DNA of 64,000 nucleotides from CBFHND01 sp965657085 (GCA_965657085.1 CBFHND010000010.1:46799-110798); one strand, 5' to 3'. Shown: positions 25,439 to 34,711, counted from the first letter of the stretch. The notes: generated from the sequence alone by a model not told the origin. A program made the numbers and translations.

Positions 25439-28389
25439 CCCAGAAAAACCGCCTGTCCGGGGGTCAGATCGACCGCAGCAAGACCTTGAGTTTCCGCTTT
25501 GACGGCAAGACCTTTCAGGGGCATCCGGGCGACACGCTGGCCTCGGCACTTCTGGCAAATGACGTGCGCCTGATGGGGCGGTCCTTCAAATACCACCGCC
25601 CACGCGGCCCCTTGACCGCCGGATCGGAGGAACCCAACGCCATTGTCGAATTGCGCAGCGGTGCGCGGCAGGAACCCAACACCCGTGCGACCACGGCCGA
25701 ACTGTTTGACGGTCTGGTGGCGCAATCGCAGAACCGCTGGCCCTCGCTCAAATGGGACGTGATGGCGGTGAATGACCGGCTGTCGAATTTCCTGACGGCG
25801 GGGTTCTACTACAAGACCTTCATGTGGCCCGCCGCCTTCTGGGAAAAAGTCTATGAGCCGATCATTCGCAAGGCGGCCGGACTGGGCAGCCTGAGCCTTG
25901 AGGATGATCCCGACAGCTACGACAAGGGGTTTCTGCACTGCGATCTGCTGATCATCGGCGCGGGGCCTGCCGGACTGGCCGCCGCCCTGACAGCGGCGCG
26001 CGCAGGCGCGGATGTGATCGTGGCGGACGAGGATTTCGCACTTGGCGGGCGGCTCAATGCCGAAACGCTGGCCTTGGGCGATGCAAGCGGGGCGGATTGG
26101 GCCACGGCCACGGCGGCCGAACTGGCAAGCCTGCCCAATGTGCGCCTGATGCCGCGCACCACGGTGATCGGGGCCTTCGACCACGGCATTTACGGCGCGG
26201 TCGAACGGGTCAGTGACCATTTGGCCGAACCCCTGCCCGGCAAACCCCGCCAGATCCTGTGGCGCATCTATGCCAAGCGCGCCCTGCTGTGCGCCGGTGC
26301 CACCGAACGGCCCATCGCCTTTGATCACAACGACCGTCCGGGCATCATGCTCGCCAGCGCGCTGCGTGCCTATGCCAACCGCTGGGCCGCAACACCTGCG
26401 CAACGGATTGCCGTGTTCACCAACAACGACGACGGGCATCGTACCGCTGCCGATCTGCACGCCAAGGGCGTGACCATCGCGGGCGTGATCGATGTGCGCA
26501 ATGATGCGCCGACCAGCGCGGACTATGAGGTGATCGCCGGGGCCACCGTCACCGGCACCCACGGCCGCCTTGGCCTGACCACGGTCGAGGTGACCTTGCC
26601 CGGCGGCACCACGCGCACCCTGTCCTGCGGCGCTTTGGGCGTGTCGGGCGGGTGGAACCCCAATGTGCATCTGACCTGTCACCAGCGTGGGCGCCCGGTC
26701 TGGAACGACGCTCTGGCGGCGTTCGTGCCGGGGGATACCGGGCCATCGGGCCTGCACGTGGCGGGTGCTGCCAGCGGCGCGCTGTCGACCCACGGCGCGC
26801 TACATTCAGGCGCGCAAGGCGCGATCACCGCCCTGTCGGACATCGACATCGCCGCCACTGCCGCTGACTTGCCACAGGCCGAAGACGCGCCCGTGGCGCT
26901 GCAGCCCTTCTGGCATGTTGCGGGGGCAAAACGCGCATGGCTGGACCAGCAGAACGACGTGACAGTGAAAGACGTGAAACTGGCCCATCAGGAAAATTTC
27001 CAATCGGTTGAACACCTCAAACGCTATACCACGCTGGGCATGGCCACCGATCAGGGCAAGACATCGAACATGGGCGGGCTGGCCATCATGGCCGAGCTGG
27101 CCGGCAAATCCATTCCCGAGGTCGGCACCACCATTTTCCGCCCGCCCTATACGCCCACGGCCATCGGCGTGCTGGCCGGACGGTCGCGCGGCACTGATTT
27201 CCGACCCACCCGCAAGACGCCCAGCCACCACTGGGCCGAAGAACAGGGCGCTGTGTTCGTCGAGGTGGGCATGTGGCTGCGCGCGCAATGGTTCCCGCGC
27301 CCCGGTGAGACGCACTGGCGGCAATCGGTGGACCGCGAGGTGCTGGCCACGCGCGCATCCGTGGGCGTGTGCGATGTGACCACCCTGGGCAAGATCGACG
27401 TGCAAGGCGCGGATGCGGCGGCCTTTCTCAACCGCGTCTATTGCAACGGCTTTGCCAAGCTGGCGGTGGGCAAGACGCGCTATGGCCTGATGCTGCGCGA
27501 GGATGGCATCGCCATGGACGATGGCACCGCCGCACGGCTGGCCGAGGATCATTTCGTGGTCACCACCACCACCGCCAACGCGGTCAGCGTCTATCGCCAC
27601 ATGGAATTCGTGCGCCAGTGCCTGTTCCCGGACCTTGATGTGCAACTGATTTCCACCACCGAGGCCTGGGCGCAATACGCGGTGGCTGGCCCCAATGCGC
27701 GCAAGCTGCTGCAAAAGGTGGTGGACCCCGAATTTGACCTGTCGAACGACGCCTTCCCCTTCATGGCCTGCGCCAACATCACCGTCTGCGGCGGCCTGCG
27801 CGCGCGGCTCTTCCGCATCTCGTTCTCGGGCGAGCTGGCCTATGAAATTGCTGTGCCCACAGCCTACGGCGACGCAATGATCCGCCGCCTGATGCAGGCG
27901 GGCGAGGAATTCGATGTGGTGCCCTATGGCACGGAAGCGTTGGGGGTCATGCGGATTGAGAAGGGCCACGCGGCGGGCAACGAACTCAATGGCACCACCA
28001 CGGCGCTGAACCTCGGGATGGGGCGCATGGTGTCCAAGGCCAAGGACAGCATCGGCGCGAAACTGTCGGAGCGTGAAGGGTTGAACGCCCCCGATGCGCT
28101 GAAACTTGTGGGGTTCAAACCGGTAGACACGGCCAACCCCGTGCCTGCGGGCGCGCATCTGATGACTGAAGGAGACCCGGTCGATGCGGCCCACGATCAG
28201 GGCTATGTCACATCGGCCTGCTATTCGCCCAACCTTGGCCATCACATCGCCATCGGCTTTCTCAAATCCGGCGACAGCCGCTTGGGCGAGGTCGTGCGCC
28301 TTGTCAGCCCCCTGACCGGCGTCGATCACGCGGTCGAGGTTGTCCGCGCCCATTTCGTTGATCCTGAAGGAGACCGTCTGCGTGGCTGA
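25435..28389 (+). CDS. mgdC: N-methylglutamate dehydrogenase / sarcosine oxidase alpha-type subunit
   Basis: 984 aa, the usual SoxA size. Order: N-terminal 2Fe-2S-like Fer2_4 fold (LSFRFDGKTFQGHPGDTLASALL), NAD/FAD domain (LIIGAGPAGLAAALTAARAGADV, about residue 171 on), a second nucleotide-binding part, and from about residue 590 a GcvT-like tetrahydrofolate domain (FVEVGMWLRAQWF, SFSGELAYEIAVP, YGTEALGVMRIEKGH). The folate domain traps the formaldehyde released from the N-methyl group. ATGA-type overlap with the delta subunit and 8-nt overlap with the gamma subunit indicate one translationally coupled complex. Confidence 0.85.
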   Translation: MTQKNRLSGGQIDRSKTLSFRFDGKTFQGHPGDTLASALLANDVRLMGRSFKYHRPRGPLTAGSEEPNAIVELRSGARQEPNTRATTAELFDGLVAQSQNRWPSLKWDVMAVNDRLSNFLTAGFYYKTFMWPAAFWEKVYEPIIRKAAGLGSLSLEDDPDSYDKGFLHCDLLIIGAGPAGLAAALTAARAGADVIVADEDFALGGRLNAETLALGDASGADWATATAAELASLPNVRLMPRTTVIGAFDHGIYGAVERVSDHLAEPLPGKPRQILWRIYAKRALLCAGATERPIAFDHNDRPGIMLASALRAYANRWAATPAQRIAVFTNNDDGHRTAADLHAKGVTIAGVIDVRNDAPTSADYEVIAGATVTGTHGRLGLTTVEVTLPGGTTRTLSCGALGVSGGWNPNVHLTCHQRGRPVWNDALAAFVPGDTGPSGLHVAGAASGALSTHGALHSGAQGAITALSDIDIAATAADLPQAEDAPVALQPFWHVAGAKRAWLDQQNDVTVKDVKLAHQENFQSVEHLKRYTTLGMATDQGKTSNMGGLAIMAELAGKSIPEVGTTIFRPPYTPTAIGVLAGRSRGTDFRPTRKTPSHHWAEEQGAVFVEVGMWLRAQWFPRPGETHWRQSVDREVLATRASVGVCDVTTLGKIDVQGADAAAFLNRVYCNGFAKLAVGKTRYGLMLREDGIAMDDGTAARLAEDHFVVTTTTANAVSVYRHMEFVRQCLFPDLDVQLISTTEAWAQYAVAGPNARKLLQKVVDPEFDLSNDAFPFMACANITVCGGLRARLFRISFSGELAYEIAVPTAYGDAMIRRLMQAGEEFDVVPYGTEALGVMRIEKGHAAGNELNGTTTALNLGMGRMVSKAKDSIGAKLSEREGLNAPDALKLVGFKPVDTANPVPAGAHLMTEGDPVDAAHDQGYVTSACYSPNLGHHIAIGFLKSGDSRLGEVVRLVSPLTGVDHAVEVVRAHFVDPEGDRLRG

Positions 28390-28939
28390 TCTTTCCCCTT
28401 TGACCCCATTGGGGTCCGCCGATCCGAAAACCGACAGTTTTGGCGGCGTGACGCTGCGCGAGGTTGTGGATGTGGCACTTGCCTCCGTCACAGCGCGTCT
28501 GGGCCATGAGGCGGCCACCGCCAAGCTGGTGGCCAAGCTGATCGGCACCCCGGCTCCCGGCCCCCTGCAGGCGGCGGGCAAGACGCGCAGTGCGTTCTGG
28601 ATGGGTCCGGATCAATGGATGATCGAGGCGTCGATGGAAACCGACGATGACATCGCCACGCAGATCGCGGCACAGGCCAAGGGCACGGCATCCGTGACCG
28701 AACAGTCCGGTGGCTGGTGCCGCTTTGATCTGGCAGGGCCGCGTCTGGCAGAGGTCTTTGCGCTGCTGTGCAGTGCCGATCTGCGCGCGTCAACGGGGTT
28801 CGCCACGCGCACGGCCATCGACCATCTGGGGTGCTTCGTGATCAAACGGGATGACGCCCGGATCAGCGTGCTTGGGCCGCGTTCATCTGCCGGATCCTTG
28901 CACCACGCGCTGCTGACCGCGATGCACGCCGCCCTCTAG
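28382..28939 (+). CDS. mgdD: N-methylglutamate dehydrogenase / sarcosine oxidase gamma-type subunit
   Basis: 185 aa. GTG at 28382 is the best start: it follows GAAGGAGACCGTCTGC and lies inside the alpha-subunit end, giving VADLSPLTPLGSADP. SoxG-like segments: FWMGPDQWMIEAS, VTEQSGGWCRFDLAGP, TAIDHLGCFVIKRDD. Accessory structural subunit, partly GcvT-like. Its TAG overlaps the stop of the convergent glxA-type gene by 4 nt, with no room for a separate terminator. Confidence 0.8.
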   Translation: MADLSPLTPLGSADPKTDSFGGVTLREVVDVALASVTARLGHEAATAKLVAKLIGTPAPGPLQAAGKTRSAFWMGPDQWMIEASMETDDDIATQIAAQAKGTASVTEQSGGWCRFDLAGPRLAEVFALLCSADLRASTGFATRTAIDHLGCFVIKRDDARISVLGPRSSAGSLHHALLTAMHAAL

Positions 28940-29940
28940 GCCGCGGGCACCGGCGCGTTGCTTTCCACCCGCAACAGATTGATGCGCTTGCGGTCGTCCA
29001 TGGGACTGATGCCAAAGACATCCTTGTAGTGGTTCTTGAGCCGCGAGGCCGAACTATAGCCAAAGGTTGCCGCGATCCCGGTGATGGAGTCGCTGGAATA
29101 CATCACCAGTTGCCGCACCGCCTTCATCCGAACGGACCGATAATAAAACAGCGGGCTCTTGCCCGTGAACTTCTTGAAGCTGCGTTCAAGCTGGCGCGGG
29201 GAGACACCGATTTCATCGGCAACATCAGCCACGCGAATGGGGTCTTCGAGGTGGCGGTTGAACACCTGCACCGCCGCCGCCACGCAGTCGGGCAACAGCG
29301 CCTCGCCCGTGGGCTGTCCCAATGCGGGCACCGTCTGGCGCACGCCTTCGGTGCGCATCAGCGGATGCTGGAACCAACAGGCCACCTCAGTGCTGACCTC
29401 CTGGCCGAATTCTTCGCGGATCAGCATCAGCGCCAGATCAAAGGCAGCAGACGCGCCCGACGCCGTAAAGAGACGGCCATCAACAACGATCACTTCGTCC
29501 GACATCCGGGCATCCGGGAATTCGGCCTCGTAAGCCGCGCGGTAACACCAGTGCACCGACACGTGCTGCGCATCGCTCAGACCCGCGCGGGTCAGGGGAA
29601 AGATGCCACCACTGATCGCACCCACGCGCACACCGAACCGCATCAGTGCGCGCAGTTTGCCATTGCCACTACGCGCGTCGTCGAAAGAACCGCCCGGACT
29701 GCTGAGCAGGAACAGGTAATCAAGGCCCTCGACCTCGGACAGCGCGGCATCCGGGTCAAAGGCCACGCCTGCGCTTGATTCCGTACGCGCCCCGGTTTCC
29801 GAGATCAGCGTCCAGCCAAACCGCTCAGCCCCCGCAATTTCATTTGCCGCGCGCAACGGTTCGATCATCGATGTCAGGCAGGCCATGGGAAAGCCCGGAA
29901 AGATCAGGATACCGATGGTGATTTTTTCATCTCTGGTCAT
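28936..29940 (-). CDS. GlxA-family (DJ-1/PfpI + AraC) transcriptional regulator
   Basis: 334 aa: N-terminal GATase1-like sensing domain (residues 6-200, ILIFPGFPMACLTSMIEPL) followed by two AraC helix-turn-helix motifs (RVADVADEIGVSPRQLERSFKKFTGKSP and SITGIAATFGYSSASRLKNHYKDVFGISP). GbdR-like regulators of this architecture activate betaine/dimethylglycine/sarcosine genes in pseudomonads. Lying between mgdABCD and dmmDABC, it is a good candidate activator of methylamine catabolism. The shared ATTTTCCT motif lies 11 nt ahead of its start codon. Confidence 0.85.
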   Translation of the reverse strand: MTRDEKITIGILIFPGFPMACLTSMIEPLRAANEIAGAERFGWTLISETGARTESSAGVAFDPDAALSEVEGLDYLFLLSSPGGSFDDARSGNGKLRALMRFGVRVGAISGGIFPLTRAGLSDAQHVSVHWCYRAAYEAEFPDARMSDEVIVVDGRLFTASGASAAFDLALMLIREEFGQEVSTEVACWFQHPLMRTEGVRQTVPALGQPTGEALLPDCVAAAVQVFNRHLEDPIRVADVADEIGVSPRQLERSFKKFTGKSPLFYYRSVRMKAVRQLVMYSSDSITGIAATFGYSSASRLKNHYKDVFGISPMDDRKRINLLRVESNAPVPAA

Positions 29941-29950
29941 TTTTTTATAC

Positions 29951-29962
29951 TATCAGGAAAAT
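29951..29962 (-). promoter_or_regulatory. Shared regulatory motif, copy C (glxA upstream)
   Basis: Minus strand reads ATTTTCCTGATA, 9 of 12 bases identical in all three copies found in this window. Only 11-22 nt upstream of the glxA-type start codon in the 124-bp divergent gap with the XRE-cupin gene, so a bound protein could repress glxA. Confidence 0.45.
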
Positions 29963-30064
29963 TTCATCTATAAAGAGGTCAACTTTGTCCAAGTTGCGCG
30001 GCCCTTCCCCTTTTCCAAAGCGGATTTGGGATTTACCAGCGCCAGACCATAGATTGATCACAAG

Positions 30065-30703
30065 ATGCCAAAAGACATGCCAAAGACATTGACCCAAGAC
30101 CCCCACAGCGTTCGCGCAGAGCGGGAAAAAGTGCTCGAAGTGGCCATCGGCCGCGAGGTGCGGGCCTTTCGCAAACAGCAAGGGATAACCGTGGCCGAAC
30201 TGGCCGAAACAACGGGATTGTCGATCGGGATGCTGTCCAAGATCGAAAACGGCAACACTTCGCCCTCGCTGACCACCCTGCGCACGTTGGCCAATGCGCT
30301 GTCCGTGCCTCTGACCGCCTTTTTCCGCCAATACGAAGAGGCCCGCGAGGCGGTGCACACCAAGGCGGGTGAAGGCGTGGAAACCGTGGGCAGCGGCACG
30401 CGCGCAGGCCATCAATACAACCTTCTGGGCCATATCGGGTCAAACTCCAGCGGCGTGATCGTCGAGCCGTACCTGATCACCCTGACCACGCAATCGGACG
30501 TGTTCCAGGCGTTTCAGCACGGCGGGATCGAAACGATCTACATGCTTGAAGGCGAGGTGGATTATCGTCACGGCGACGAGGTCTATCCGTTGAAACCCGG
30601 CGACACGCTGCATTTCGATGCCGATGCGCCGCACGGGCCAGAGCAATTGGTGGTCCTGCCCGCGCGCTATCTGTCGATCATCGCCTATCCGCAGAACGCC
30701 TGA
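30065..30703 (+). CDS. XRE-family regulator with C-terminal cupin
   Basis: 212 aa. HTH_3 domain about residues 30-85 (GREVRAFRKQQGITVAELAETTG, IGMLSKIENGNTSPSLTTL), then a cupin barrel about 110-210 (IETIYMLEGEVDYRHGDEVYPLKPGD, DADAPHGPE). Such proteins often sense a small metabolite or its aldehyde and control amine/polyamine catabolic genes. Divergent from the GlxA-type gene and convergent, with zero gap, to dmmC. In-frame ATG 30077 is an alternative start. It may recognise the palindromic motif copy upstream of dmmD. Confidence 0.82.
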   Translation: MPKDMPKTLTQDPHSVRAEREKVLEVAIGREVRAFRKQQGITVAELAETTGLSIGMLSKIENGNTSPSLTTLRTLANALSVPLTAFFRQYEEAREAVHTKAGEGVETVGSGTRAGHQYNLLGHIGSNSSGVIVEPYLITLTTQSDVFQAFQHGGIETIYMLEGEVDYRHGDEVYPLKPGDTLHFDADAPHGPEQLVVLPARYLSIIAYPQNA

Positions 30704-31774
30704 TTACGCCTTGTTCAAGGGCGGCTCGGTGTCCTTGTCGGGCCAGACGCCGGGGGATGTGGGCAGCCCGTCATCGAACTGTGACAGGTAATCCAGCATC
30801 ATGGGCCGGTTGTCGATAAACCCCTTGTACGTGGCCAGTTCCACCGGCAGATCGCGTACCACGCGGTGCAGGCGGCGGCCCCATTTCGGGACGGTCATCA
30901 AGTCCCGAAAGCTGCACAGGTAGCAGCGGATCGGGAACACAAGCGCGTTGGAGCGCGGCAGGCGGAAGAAGGTCTGCAACTCCACCCGCAGATGCTGCTT
31001 TGCGCCGATGGTTTCCGGCGTCAGCGTGGTCTTCTGGATGCCCCACTTGTGATAGTTCTCGGGGCTTGTGTCCAAGAGCGGATTGACCGTCATCGTCCAG
31101 TTCAAGCGCCGCGCGGGCGCGCCCTGCTGGATGTTCAAAAGGAACTTCAACGCACGTTTGAAGATGCCCTTTTCATGCGCCAGCGGCACCGGCGCGTGCC
31201 ATTCGAAAAAATTCATTCCGATGTCGAAATCGAGGCTCCAATCGGCCTGGGTCGTGACCATGCCCGCGTCCATCCACAACATGTCATCACGTTGATCCAG
31301 AACGCAGAAATCGCCCTGCGTCTGGCGGGTGATGTATTCCATCGGGCCATAGGGCAGCGTGGTGTCGTCCAGGAAGGTAAAGCTGTCGTCGATGCCCAGC
31401 GGCTTGTTCACCCAACGCCATTGGTTGCCGTCACGGTGAAGCTCAAACAGGTCGGGGTAGTCTTCGGATTTGCTGACCATGATCAGCTCAAGCAGGTCCC
31501 AACCCGCCAGCGTCATATGCGGCAAGGACTGGCAGCGCAGCGGATCGTCGGCCAGCACCATCGCCCGGTCGCGCATTTCGGCGACGTAGTGTTCATCCAC
31601 GTCAAACCGCTTTTCATAGACTGACCCTTCGGGTCCACCGCGGTGCTGTTCCATGTTGACCGCATACATGTAGCTGTCTTCGTGGAAGGGAAACGGAAAG
31701 CGATTGATCGCCCAGTCCGAGTTGCGGAACGTGTAATCGTCACGGAAGGTTTCGTCGTTGAATTGAATTGTCAT
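30704..31774 (-). CDS. dmmC: Dimethylamine monooxygenase, haem-binding DUF3445 (PAS-like) subunit
   Basis: 356-aa DUF3445/HODM alpha-type protein. In the haem-dependent oxidative N-demethylase of Pseudomonas mendocina the equivalent subunit is a PAS-fold haem protein that oxidises dimethylamine to monomethylamine and formaldehyde. Conserved-looking stretches include FPFHEDSYMYAVNMEQHRGG, HMTLAGWDLLELIMVSKSEDYP and FRLPRSNALVFPIRCYLCSF. Last gene of the dmmDABC unit, 4 nt after the reductase. Letter assignment follows the gene order reported for roseobacters and may differ between papers. Confidence 0.82.
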   Translation of the reverse strand: MTIQFNDETFRDDYTFRNSDWAINRFPFPFHEDSYMYAVNMEQHRGGPEGSVYEKRFDVDEHYVAEMRDRAMVLADDPLRCQSLPHMTLAGWDLLELIMVSKSEDYPDLFELHRDGNQWRWVNKPLGIDDSFTFLDDTTLPYGPMEYITRQTQGDFCVLDQRDDMLWMDAGMVTTQADWSLDFDIGMNFFEWHAPVPLAHEKGIFKRALKFLLNIQQGAPARRLNWTMTVNPLLDTSPENYHKWGIQKTTLTPETIGAKQHLRVELQTFFRLPRSNALVFPIRCYLCSFRDLMTVPKWGRRLHRVVRDLPVELATYKGFIDNRPMMLDYLSQFDDGLPTSPGVWPDKDTEPPLNKA

Positions 31775-31778
31775 GGTG

Positions 31779-32765
31779 TCACCTGTCCAGAACCAGCGTC
31801 TTGCCGACGAAACGGCTGACGCAAGGCATTATCTTTTCACCGCTGGCGTGCTGTTCGGGCTCCAGCCAGTGATCGCGGTGGATGAACTCGCCGTCGGCCT
31901 CGACCACGTCCGTCTCGCATTGTCCGCAGGCCCCGCCCCGGCACAGAAACGGGGCCTCGACCCCTGCCCGTTCGATGGCTTCCAGCAGGCTTTCGTGTTC
32001 GCCCACATCAATGACCTTGTCGGATTTGCACAGGCGCACCTGAAATGGTTTGCCGGGTTGAGGGGCCAGGAATTCCTCGGAATGGACGTTTGCATCGGGC
32101 CAGCCGTGGGCCGACGCGGTCGCATGCACCCAATCGATCATACCCTTGGGGCCACACACATAGACGTTGGTGCCCAAGGGCTGCCCGTCCAGCAAATCCT
32201 CAAGCGCGATGGCCTGACTTTGATCGTCGTAGTAGACGTGCACGTTATTGGGATATTTGTAGCTCAACACATCCACATAGGTGCCAAGGCTTTCGCTCCG
32301 GCAGGCATAGTGTAATTCCCAGTGGCCGTTCATCCGCTCAAGCTGCGCAATCATGGACATAAAGGGGGTGATGCCGATGCCGCCGGCCAGAAACACGTGC
32401 TTGCGCGCGCGCAGGTCCAGCGAAAAGAGGTTCACCGGAAAGGTGATCGTCATCTTGTCACCGACCTTGACCTGTTGGTGCATGTACAGCGATCCGCCAC
32501 GGCCTTCGTCATCGCGGCGCACGGAAATGGCGTAGGTGCTGCGGTCGGCCGGATCGCTCATCAGCGAATAGGGGTTGAGGCGGGTGCGGTCACCGTCCTG
32601 CATTTCGACAACGGTGTGCGCACCACCCGAAAAGGTCGGAAATTCGCCGCCGTCCACGCGCTGGAACTCAAAGCGCGTGACCAGATCGTTGATCGGCACC
32701 ACGGCCGACACGCGCACGGCGATCTTTTCGGCACCGGCCTTGGCTTTTTGCGGGGCTGCACTCAT
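31779..32765 (-). CDS. dmmB: Dimethylamine monooxygenase, FMN/NAD(P)H ferredoxin-reductase subunit
   Basis: 328-aa phthalate-dioxygenase-reductase-like protein. Flavin/NAD domain (RLNPYSLMSDPADRSTYAISV, FLAGGIGITPFMSMIAQL) and a C-terminal plant-type 2Fe-2S domain with Cys in FLCRGGACGQCETDVV plus a final Cys in KIMPCVSRF. It passes electrons from NAD(P)H to the haem subunit. ATG 32765 overlaps the TGA of the zinc-ribbon subunit (ATGA); the longer reading frame upstream is not coding. Confidence 0.85.
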   Translation of the reverse strand: MSAAPQKAKAGAEKIAVRVSAVVPINDLVTRFEFQRVDGGEFPTFSGGAHTVVEMQDGDRTRLNPYSLMSDPADRSTYAISVRRDDEGRGGSLYMHQQVKVGDKMTITFPVNLFSLDLRARKHVFLAGGIGITPFMSMIAQLERMNGHWELHYACRSESLGTYVDVLSYKYPNNVHVYYDDQSQAIALEDLLDGQPLGTNVYVCGPKGMIDWVHATASAHGWPDANVHSEEFLAPQPGKPFQVRLCKSDKVIDVGEHESLLEAIERAGVEAPFLCRGGACGQCETDVVEADGEFIHRDHWLEPEQHASGEKIMPCVSRFVGKTLVLDR

Positions 32766-33358
32766 GTGTAAAGCTCCTTGGGTTCGGGCACATTGCCGGG
32801 GTCTTCGGCGTCGATGCACACGCCCTGATAGGCGGCCAGGCGGCGCGAATAGTGGTCGCGGACAAACAGGTTCAGCCCGCAATGGCTGCATTGGAACGGA
32901 TCTGTCATCACGTCTTCGGTGATGCCCTTGCAGTGCACGCACTGCATCCGCCGCGCCACCGATCCGCGGTGTTCGGTCTGGATTGCGGTGTGGGGGATGC
33001 CCGCCTGCATCGCCTCGTTCTGCGCCTGTCCCATCACCCCTTCGGTGCCGGCCAGATAGACCTGCAGGCCCATGTGCGCATCCTCCAGCACCCGGCGAAT
33101 GCGCTGTACGGAGGCGGCATAGGTCGGCCCCTCGTAGAATTGCGCAGGCTTCAGCGCGCGCAGCTTGTCCGCGAAACCAGTGCCCTTGGGAATATAGATG
33201 ATGTGGGTGCTGGCCATCAGGTCGGGCGTGGCAATGTTCAGGATCGCCTCGGCCCCTTCGGCATCGGCGATCATCAGGTGTGCCTTGCCCGGACGCGCCT
33301 CGAGCGTGCCGTAAACCGGGCGGCTAAGGATGCTGGGCGGAAATTCGAATGTCGACAT
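32762..33358 (-). CDS. dmmA: Dimethylamine monooxygenase, zinc-ribbon subunit (DmmA-type)
   Basis: 198 aa. Begins MSTFEFPPSILSRPVYGTLE; a middle Rossmann-like part (FADKLRALKPAQFYEGPTY) is followed by a rubredoxin/zinc-ribbon-like C-terminus with two C-x2-C pairs (CVHCKG and CSHCG, about residues 142-165) before FVRDHYSRRLAAYQGVCID. It is the small subunit conserved in dmm operons; its role is not known to me beyond complex formation and perhaps electron transfer. The start at 33358 fits the gap after dmmD. Confidence 0.78.
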   Translation of the reverse strand: MSTFEFPPSILSRPVYGTLEARPGKAHLMIADAEGAEAILNIATPDLMASTHIIYIPKGTGFADKLRALKPAQFYEGPTYAASVQRIRRVLEDAHMGLQVYLAGTEGVMGQAQNEAMQAGIPHTAIQTEHRGSVARRMQCVHCKGITEDVMTDPFQCSHCGLNLFVRDHYSRRLAAYQGVCIDAEDPGNVPEPKELYT

Positions 33359-33380
33359 GTCTGTCCTCTTGAAAAGTGCC

Positions 33381-33408
33381 GCGCGCGAGGGTGTGCCCCC
33401 CCGCGCGC
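33381..33408 (-). terminator. Intercistronic GC hairpin between dmmD and dmmA
   Basis: GCGCGCG (33381-33387) pairs with CGCGCGC (33402-33408), 14-nt loop; on the minus strand it is followed by GCACTTTTC. Likely attenuates or stabilises the dmmD message relative to dmmABC. Confidence 0.5.
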
Positions 33409-33416
33409 GTTCCACA

Positions 33417-34565
33417 TCAGCCCTTGGCCGTGCGGATTTTCTTCTCTTTGTCGTAGAACGGCATTTCTTCTGCGGTGGCTGCGATTTCGGTGCCATCGCC
33501 ATTTTTGACCACCAGCTTGGTGCCGGGTTTGGCCGCCGCAACAGGCATCCGCGCGATGCCGACGTTGTGGCCGTTGACCTCGGAATGCATGCCAAAGGTC
33601 ACGTGGCCAACCTGTTTGCCATCCTGCATCAGGGCCGCACCTTCGTCGGCGGGTGTGGTGCCTTCCAGCATCACGCCGTAGATCTTGAAGCGTTCCTTGC
33701 CTTCCAGCGCATAGTGGTTTTCGGCGCCCACAAAGCCCACCTTGCCGGGCGAGACCGTGAATTCGAGGCCCAATTCCCACAACGTGTCGCCCGCTGGCGT
33801 GCCATCTTCGAACGGATAGGTTTCGGAGTTGTCGCCGGGGTAGAACAGAAGGTAGCTTTCGGTGCGCAGCAGGTCGAGCGTGCTGAACTGCACCGGCACG
33901 ATGCCCATGGACGCGCCATCGCTCAGGATGTTGTCCCACACATGCACCGCATGGCGCGCTTCGCAGAAAATCTCGTACCCACGCTCGCCCGTGTAGCCAG
34001 TGCGGGAGATCATCACAGGGCACCCAAAGAGCTTGGTTTGCATGATGCCGAAATAGGCCAGATCGCGGATGCCATCGACATGCTTGGCCAGGAAGTCCAC
34101 GGCCACGGGACCTTGCAACGACATGTCATGCAGGTCGTCGTCAAAGATCATCGACACGTTCTTGCCTGCTGCGGCGGCGGCCATCTGTTCCATACCGGTG
34201 CCGGTGCCGTGCACCACCATCCAGTTGTTCACCGACAAGCGATAGATCACGCAGTCGTCGATGAACTTGCCTTCTGGGTTCAACATGCAGGCATAGACCG
34301 CGCGGCCCGGCATGATCTTGTCCACGTTGCGCGTGGTCACGCGGTCGATCACGGCGGCCGCATGCGGGCCACTCAGGTGCACTTTTTTCAGGCCCGACAC
34401 ATCCATCAGCCCCGCCTTGGTGCGCACGGCTTCGTAATCCGCCTTGGCGCGTTCGGGCGTGTGGTCGTAGAACCACGCGGTGCCCATGCCGTTCCAGTCT
34501 TCCAGCTCTCCGCCGATCTCGGCGTGACGCTGTGCAAGCGCGGATGTTCTCCAGATGATGGCCAT
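33417..34565 (-). CDS. dmmD: GcvT-like folate-dependent subunit of the dimethylamine monooxygenase unit
   Basis: 382-aa aminomethyltransferase-family protein. Family segments: MDVSGLKKVHLSGPHAAAVIDRVTTRNV, SRTGYTGERGYEIFCEA, FSTLDLLRTESYLLFYPGD. GcvT folds bind tetrahydrofolate, so it probably captures the formaldehyde unit from the N-methyl group as methylene-THF. ATG 34565 gives the N-terminus MAIIWRTSALAQRHAE. First gene of the dmm operon; upstream lies a palindromic copy of the shared ATTTTCCT motif. Confidence 0.82.
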   Translation of the reverse strand: MAIIWRTSALAQRHAEIGGELEDWNGMGTAWFYDHTPERAKADYEAVRTKAGLMDVSGLKKVHLSGPHAAAVIDRVTTRNVDKIMPGRAVYACMLNPEGKFIDDCVIYRLSVNNWMVVHGTGTGMEQMAAAAAGKNVSMIFDDDLHDMSLQGPVAVDFLAKHVDGIRDLAYFGIMQTKLFGCPVMISRTGYTGERGYEIFCEARHAVHVWDNILSDGASMGIVPVQFSTLDLLRTESYLLFYPGDNSETYPFEDGTPAGDTLWELGLEFTVSPGKVGFVGAENHYALEGKERFKIYGVMLEGTTPADEGAALMQDGKQVGHVTFGMHSEVNGHNVGIARMPVAAAKPGTKLVVKNGDGTEIAATAEEMPFYDKEKKIRTAKG

Positions 34566-34646
34566 TCTTGTTCCCCTGTCTCTTGAGTCTTGATTGCCGA
34601 TATTGAGCAACACCCGCCCTCAAAAAGCAAGAATGGTATGCAAATT

Positions 34647-34665
34647 ATTTTCCTGTCAGGTAATT
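34647..34665. promoter_or_regulatory. Shared regulatory motif, copy B, palindromic (dmmD upstream)
   Basis: ATTTTCCTG-T-CAGGTAATT, seven of nine positions symmetric, 82-100 bp before the dmmD start. The left half is the same string as copies A and C. Good candidate operator for the XRE-cupin or GlxA-type regulator encoded nearby. Confidence 0.5.
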
Positions 34666-34711
34666 TTTTGCCGGGAGCGCCGCCGCGCTGCGCATATGCA
34701 CCGGCTCCGCA

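Noticed and set aside
26806..28581. 591-codon minus-strand frame opposite the alpha subunit
   Set aside because: Shadow of the SoxA/MgdC-type gene; composition is His/Arg-rich with no domains.
23887..28939. Straight annotation as sarcosine oxidase soxBDAG
   Set aside because: Possible by family, but adjacency to dmm/mgs/gmaS and the Cys-less delta subunit favour N-methylglutamate dehydrogenase; kept as the alternative.
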